In this document: piece by piece, positions 40,421 through 42,247 of the stretch
Numbering within the stretch: position 1 is the stretch's first letter
How the letters are laid out: every line of letters begins with the position of its first letter
Program-made: the position numbers and the translations under genes
Source: Tetzosporium hominis
GTDB taxonomy: Bacteria > Bacillota > Bacilli > Bacillales_A > Planococcaceae
DNA: 42,247 bases
Direction: 5' to 3'
NCBI RefSeq assembly: GCF_002265435.1
Contig: NZ_NOKQ01000189.1
Coordinates: 1 to 42,247, forward strand
The notes under the pieces: generated by a model
What the model was told of the DNA's origin: nothing
Database searches by the model: none
Seen by the model: the letters and a program-made list of their open reading frames with translations, nothing else

Positions 40421-40756
40421 TTAATGATGCGTTGCATGCTCAATTGCCTGTCTTAAAAGGTTCATGATATGTTCATCGTCTTTAGAATAATACAAAGTCG
40501 TGCCGGCTCTTCTGTACTTTACTAAGCGCAGTTGTTTCAAGAAGCGCAATTGTTGCGATACAGTGGATTGACCCAAGTCTAATTGTTCGGCTAATTCATT
40601 GACAGAATGTTCAGCTGAACAGAGTAGATTTAAGATGCGAATACGGGTCGGGTCGCTCAATGCCTTGAATGTCTGAGAGACCACAAAAAGGGTTTCCTCA
40701 TCTAAAGGGTATTCGCCTTCAAAGAAATTTTCTTCCTTTTTAAAATCATGTTTCAT
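40421..40756 (-). CDS. czrA: ArsR/SmtB repressor, CzrA-like zinc sensor
   Basis: 111 residues, winged helix: [14 protein letters not shown], the recognition helix region [21 protein letters not shown] and the wing [10 protein letters not shown]. The zinc site of the alpha-5 class is complete: D94, H96, H107 and H110 ([19 protein letters not shown]), the same spacing as in staphylococcal CzrA. Without zinc it should repress the operon; with zinc it lets go. The operator probably overlaps the promoter at 40783-40805. The cysteine at 46 is not part of an ArsR CxC site. Confidence 0.92.
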   Translation of the reverse strand: MKHDFKKEENFFEGEYPLDEETLFVVSQTFKALSDPTRIRILNLLCSAEHSVNELAEQLDLGQSTVSQQLRFLKQLRLVKYRRAGTTLYYSKDDEHIMNLLRQAIEHATHH

Positions 40757-40782
40757 TTTGCATCATACCTCCACATTAATTT

Positions 40783-40805
40783 ATTATATCTACATATGCT
40801 CATAT
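40783..40805 (-). promoter_or_regulatory. Promoter and operator of the zinc operon
   Basis: On the minus strand TATAAT (40783-40788) is the -10 box; the -35 is weak. Just upstream, ATATG-AG-CATAT (40794-40805) is a perfect 5-base inverted repeat in the spacer, the usual place for a CzrA/SmtB operator. Confidence 0.6.
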
Positions 40806-41065
40806 ATAAATATAAAGGGCGTATTAAAAAAATACAACTTTTTTATCTAGTCTTAAACTCAAATATATTTGATAGTCACCACATTTTAATTGAATTTTAA
40901 TAAGAAAATTGGTTTCCGCAATTAAAAATTTTGATTTTGTAAATCAACCAAGAGACTGGCATACAACAGTCAATGCAATTAAAGACACAGTGACAAGCTA
41001 TATTACCACCGCAAATTTCATATTTTAATTCTTCATCTCTTCACTCAACTTATGTTTTATCTTGA
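40806..41065. other. AT-rich spacer without gene
   Basis: About 260 bases between the zinc operon and the CopD-type gene. No frame with ribosome site, no clear stem, no terminator recognised after the CopD gene. Confidence 0.5.
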
Positions 41066-42163
41066 CTAAAAACTCACACTATTCATCATTCCCAAATACA
41101 AGGAAAAAGCTAGCAATAAGCTCAACAAAAATACCGCTAAAATTGAAGCTTTTTTCTTTAGAGTTACTCCGATAAGAGTTGCAAAGCAAAGCGAAATCAA
41201 AAAGAACAAGCACCCTAGAACGGTGATATTCAAGTCTGCATTTATAGGAGCGTTGATTGGACCCATATAAATGGTGTTAAATACTTTTGACATTCCATTG
41301 CTTGTCACCATCGATTCGATGTTGTGCGGAGGTTCTTGCTGGCCCAAAACAGCCGTAGCCGAGAAAATCAATAAAAGGAATATACTCTCTGACCTAACCC
41401 ATGGCAGTGGATTAATAGATATTCCAATATGTAACTTTCTTTTAATAATGAAGCCATTAACAAGCGCAAAGACCAATATAGGAACTATAATTAAATGTTT
41501 GATCAATAGTGCCTGCCCATACGGTACAATCCAGGAGTTTGGATAATCATTGATCTCAACCACTAAGTTCATCATAAAAATCCCTGAAACAATTATCACT
41601 GCAAGGCTGGCAAAAGCTACAGGTGTGTACCAATTTAAAAATGATAACCAATTAGCAGCGGTAAATGAAAACCAACTCACCACGAGCAAAATGCCTACCC
41701 ATGTTATAACCGCCAAGAAGTGTACGGAATGAACTACAAACCCACTCCATTCTGTCAAAGAAGCTGAATGGCTTGCCCACCCGAGCAATAATGCCAGGGC
41801 AATCGTAAATATGATTGCCGTGAATGTATGTAGTCTTTTCACTTGTACCGGGAAAATTGATACATATAAATAAAAGACAATCGATACATAAAGTGTGTAT
41901 ATCCAAGCCTTTCCTATTTCAAAATCCGTCAGTATATTTTGGACTGTTAACAACAGACCAATATCTTCATACAGGTAAAGGACAAGGCGGATAATAGGAA
42001 ACATTGAAAATAGAACAATTCCCAAAATGGAACCCTGTAACCATCGTTTTCCTATATTTATTGGCGGTCTTTTACTTGCAGGAATTAATGCAATAACGAA
42101 CGTTCCGATTAATAAAGAGAAACACAGATATAAAAGTGTCTCCGATATATAAACGAACAACAT
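41066..42163 (-). CDS. CopD-domain copper transport protein, YcnJ-like C-terminal part
   Basis: 365 residues with about nine membrane segments. The CopD domain is marked by HSVHFLAVITWVGILLV and KHLIIVPILVFALVNGFIIKRKL, with buried histidines that may bind copper. B. subtilis YcnJ carries an extra extracellular CopC domain before this part. Here the frame starts at a strong GAGGGAGGGAAGTAA site directly with the membrane portion, so CopC is either a separate gene upstream or absent. Role: copper uptake or resistance. Confidence 0.82.
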   Translation of the reverse strand: MLFVYISETLLYLCFSLLIGTFVIALIPASKRPPINIGKRWLQGSILGIVLFSMFPIIRLVLYLYEDIGLLLTVQNILTDFEIGKAWIYTLYVSIVFYLYVSIFPVQVKRLHTFTAIIFTIALALLLGWASHSASLTEWSGFVVHSVHFLAVITWVGILLVVSWFSFTAANWLSFLNWYTPVAFASLAVIIVSGIFMMNLVVEINDYPNSWIVPYGQALLIKHLIIVPILVFALVNGFIIKRKLHIGISINPLPWVRSESIFLLLIFSATAVLGQQEPPHNIESMVTSNGMSKVFNTIYMGPINAPINADLNITVLGCLFFLISLCFATLIGVTLKKKASILAVFLLSLLLAFSLYLGMMNSVSF

Positions 42164-42247
42164 TTACTTCCCTCCCTCTATAAATGTTGATATATCAATG
42201 GTTTTCACCATCGCAAGTGCCCGAAAAAATATTTTCCGTCACCAATA
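42164..42247 (-). other. Possible tail of an upstream gene at the window edge
   Basis: On the minus strand a frame entering from outside reads TENIFSGTCDGENH and stops (TGA) about 30 bases before the CopD-type ribosome site. It may be the end of a partner gene such as copC or ycnI, or chance. Too short to decide. Confidence 0.2.

Overview
The window looks like chromosome of a low-to-moderate GC Gram-positive bacterium of the Bacillales, most likely Planococcaceae or a close relative. The basis is strong AGGAGG-type ribosome sites, frequent TTG and GTG starts, lipoproteins with LAGC-type lipoboxes, ECF sigma/anti-sigma pairs with TGAAC...CGTCT promoters, an Lsa-like ABC-F protein, a fatty-acid peroxygenase CYP152, a CzrA-like repressor with CzcD, and many one- and two-segment small membrane proteins. 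The genus assignment is inference. I see no rRNA, tRNA or CRISPR array.

Layout. 1-610 holds the 5' part of an ISL3-family transposase running off the window. 700-6900 carries unknown membrane proteins and lipoproteins (one tandem duplicate), a TPR protein and an ECF sigma/DUF4179 pair. 7000-13200 has an ABC-F ribosome-protection ATPase with a structured leader, a cluster of tiny membrane proteins (two of them broken), an amidohydrolase and a GNAT enzyme. 13209-14714 is a damaged riboflavin locus: an FMN-reductase-like gene and the DHBP-synthase gene are fused head to head, each without its N-terminus, followed by intact ribH. 14819-17439 is a LytTR regulator fused to a degenerate ABC ATPase domain, followed by an ABC-2 exporter whose ribosome site lies in a hairpin. 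17481-24480 holds a methyltransferase with a possible leader peptide, many microproteins, GNAT, esterase, Nudix, DinB-like and TlpA-like genes. 24561-30838 holds a second ECF sigma operon with a near-ideal ECF promoter, a DUF697 GTPase, a diguanylate cyclase and a DUF2207 protein.

From about 31300 the region becomes accessory. A complete TPP riboswitch with promoter and terminator now controls only a thiM stub. Next come an SDR and a DszA/NtaA-type flavin monooxygenase. Then comes a mobile-element-like block: DUF6075, two short RadC-type JAB proteins, and a duplicated structured leader that is better conserved than the proteins it precedes. CYP152 with an AraC stub, a zinc-efflux pair (CzrA-like repressor and CzcD) and a CopD-type protein close the window.

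Themes. Broken riboflavin and thiamine loci in one window suggest vitamin auxotrophy or reliance on other copies. Several genes have mRNA leaders able to hide or regulate the ribosome site (transposase, ABC-F, exporter ATPase, methyltransferase, radC). The best candidate for an undescribed system is the duplicated radC leader at 35522-35784 and 36668-37154.
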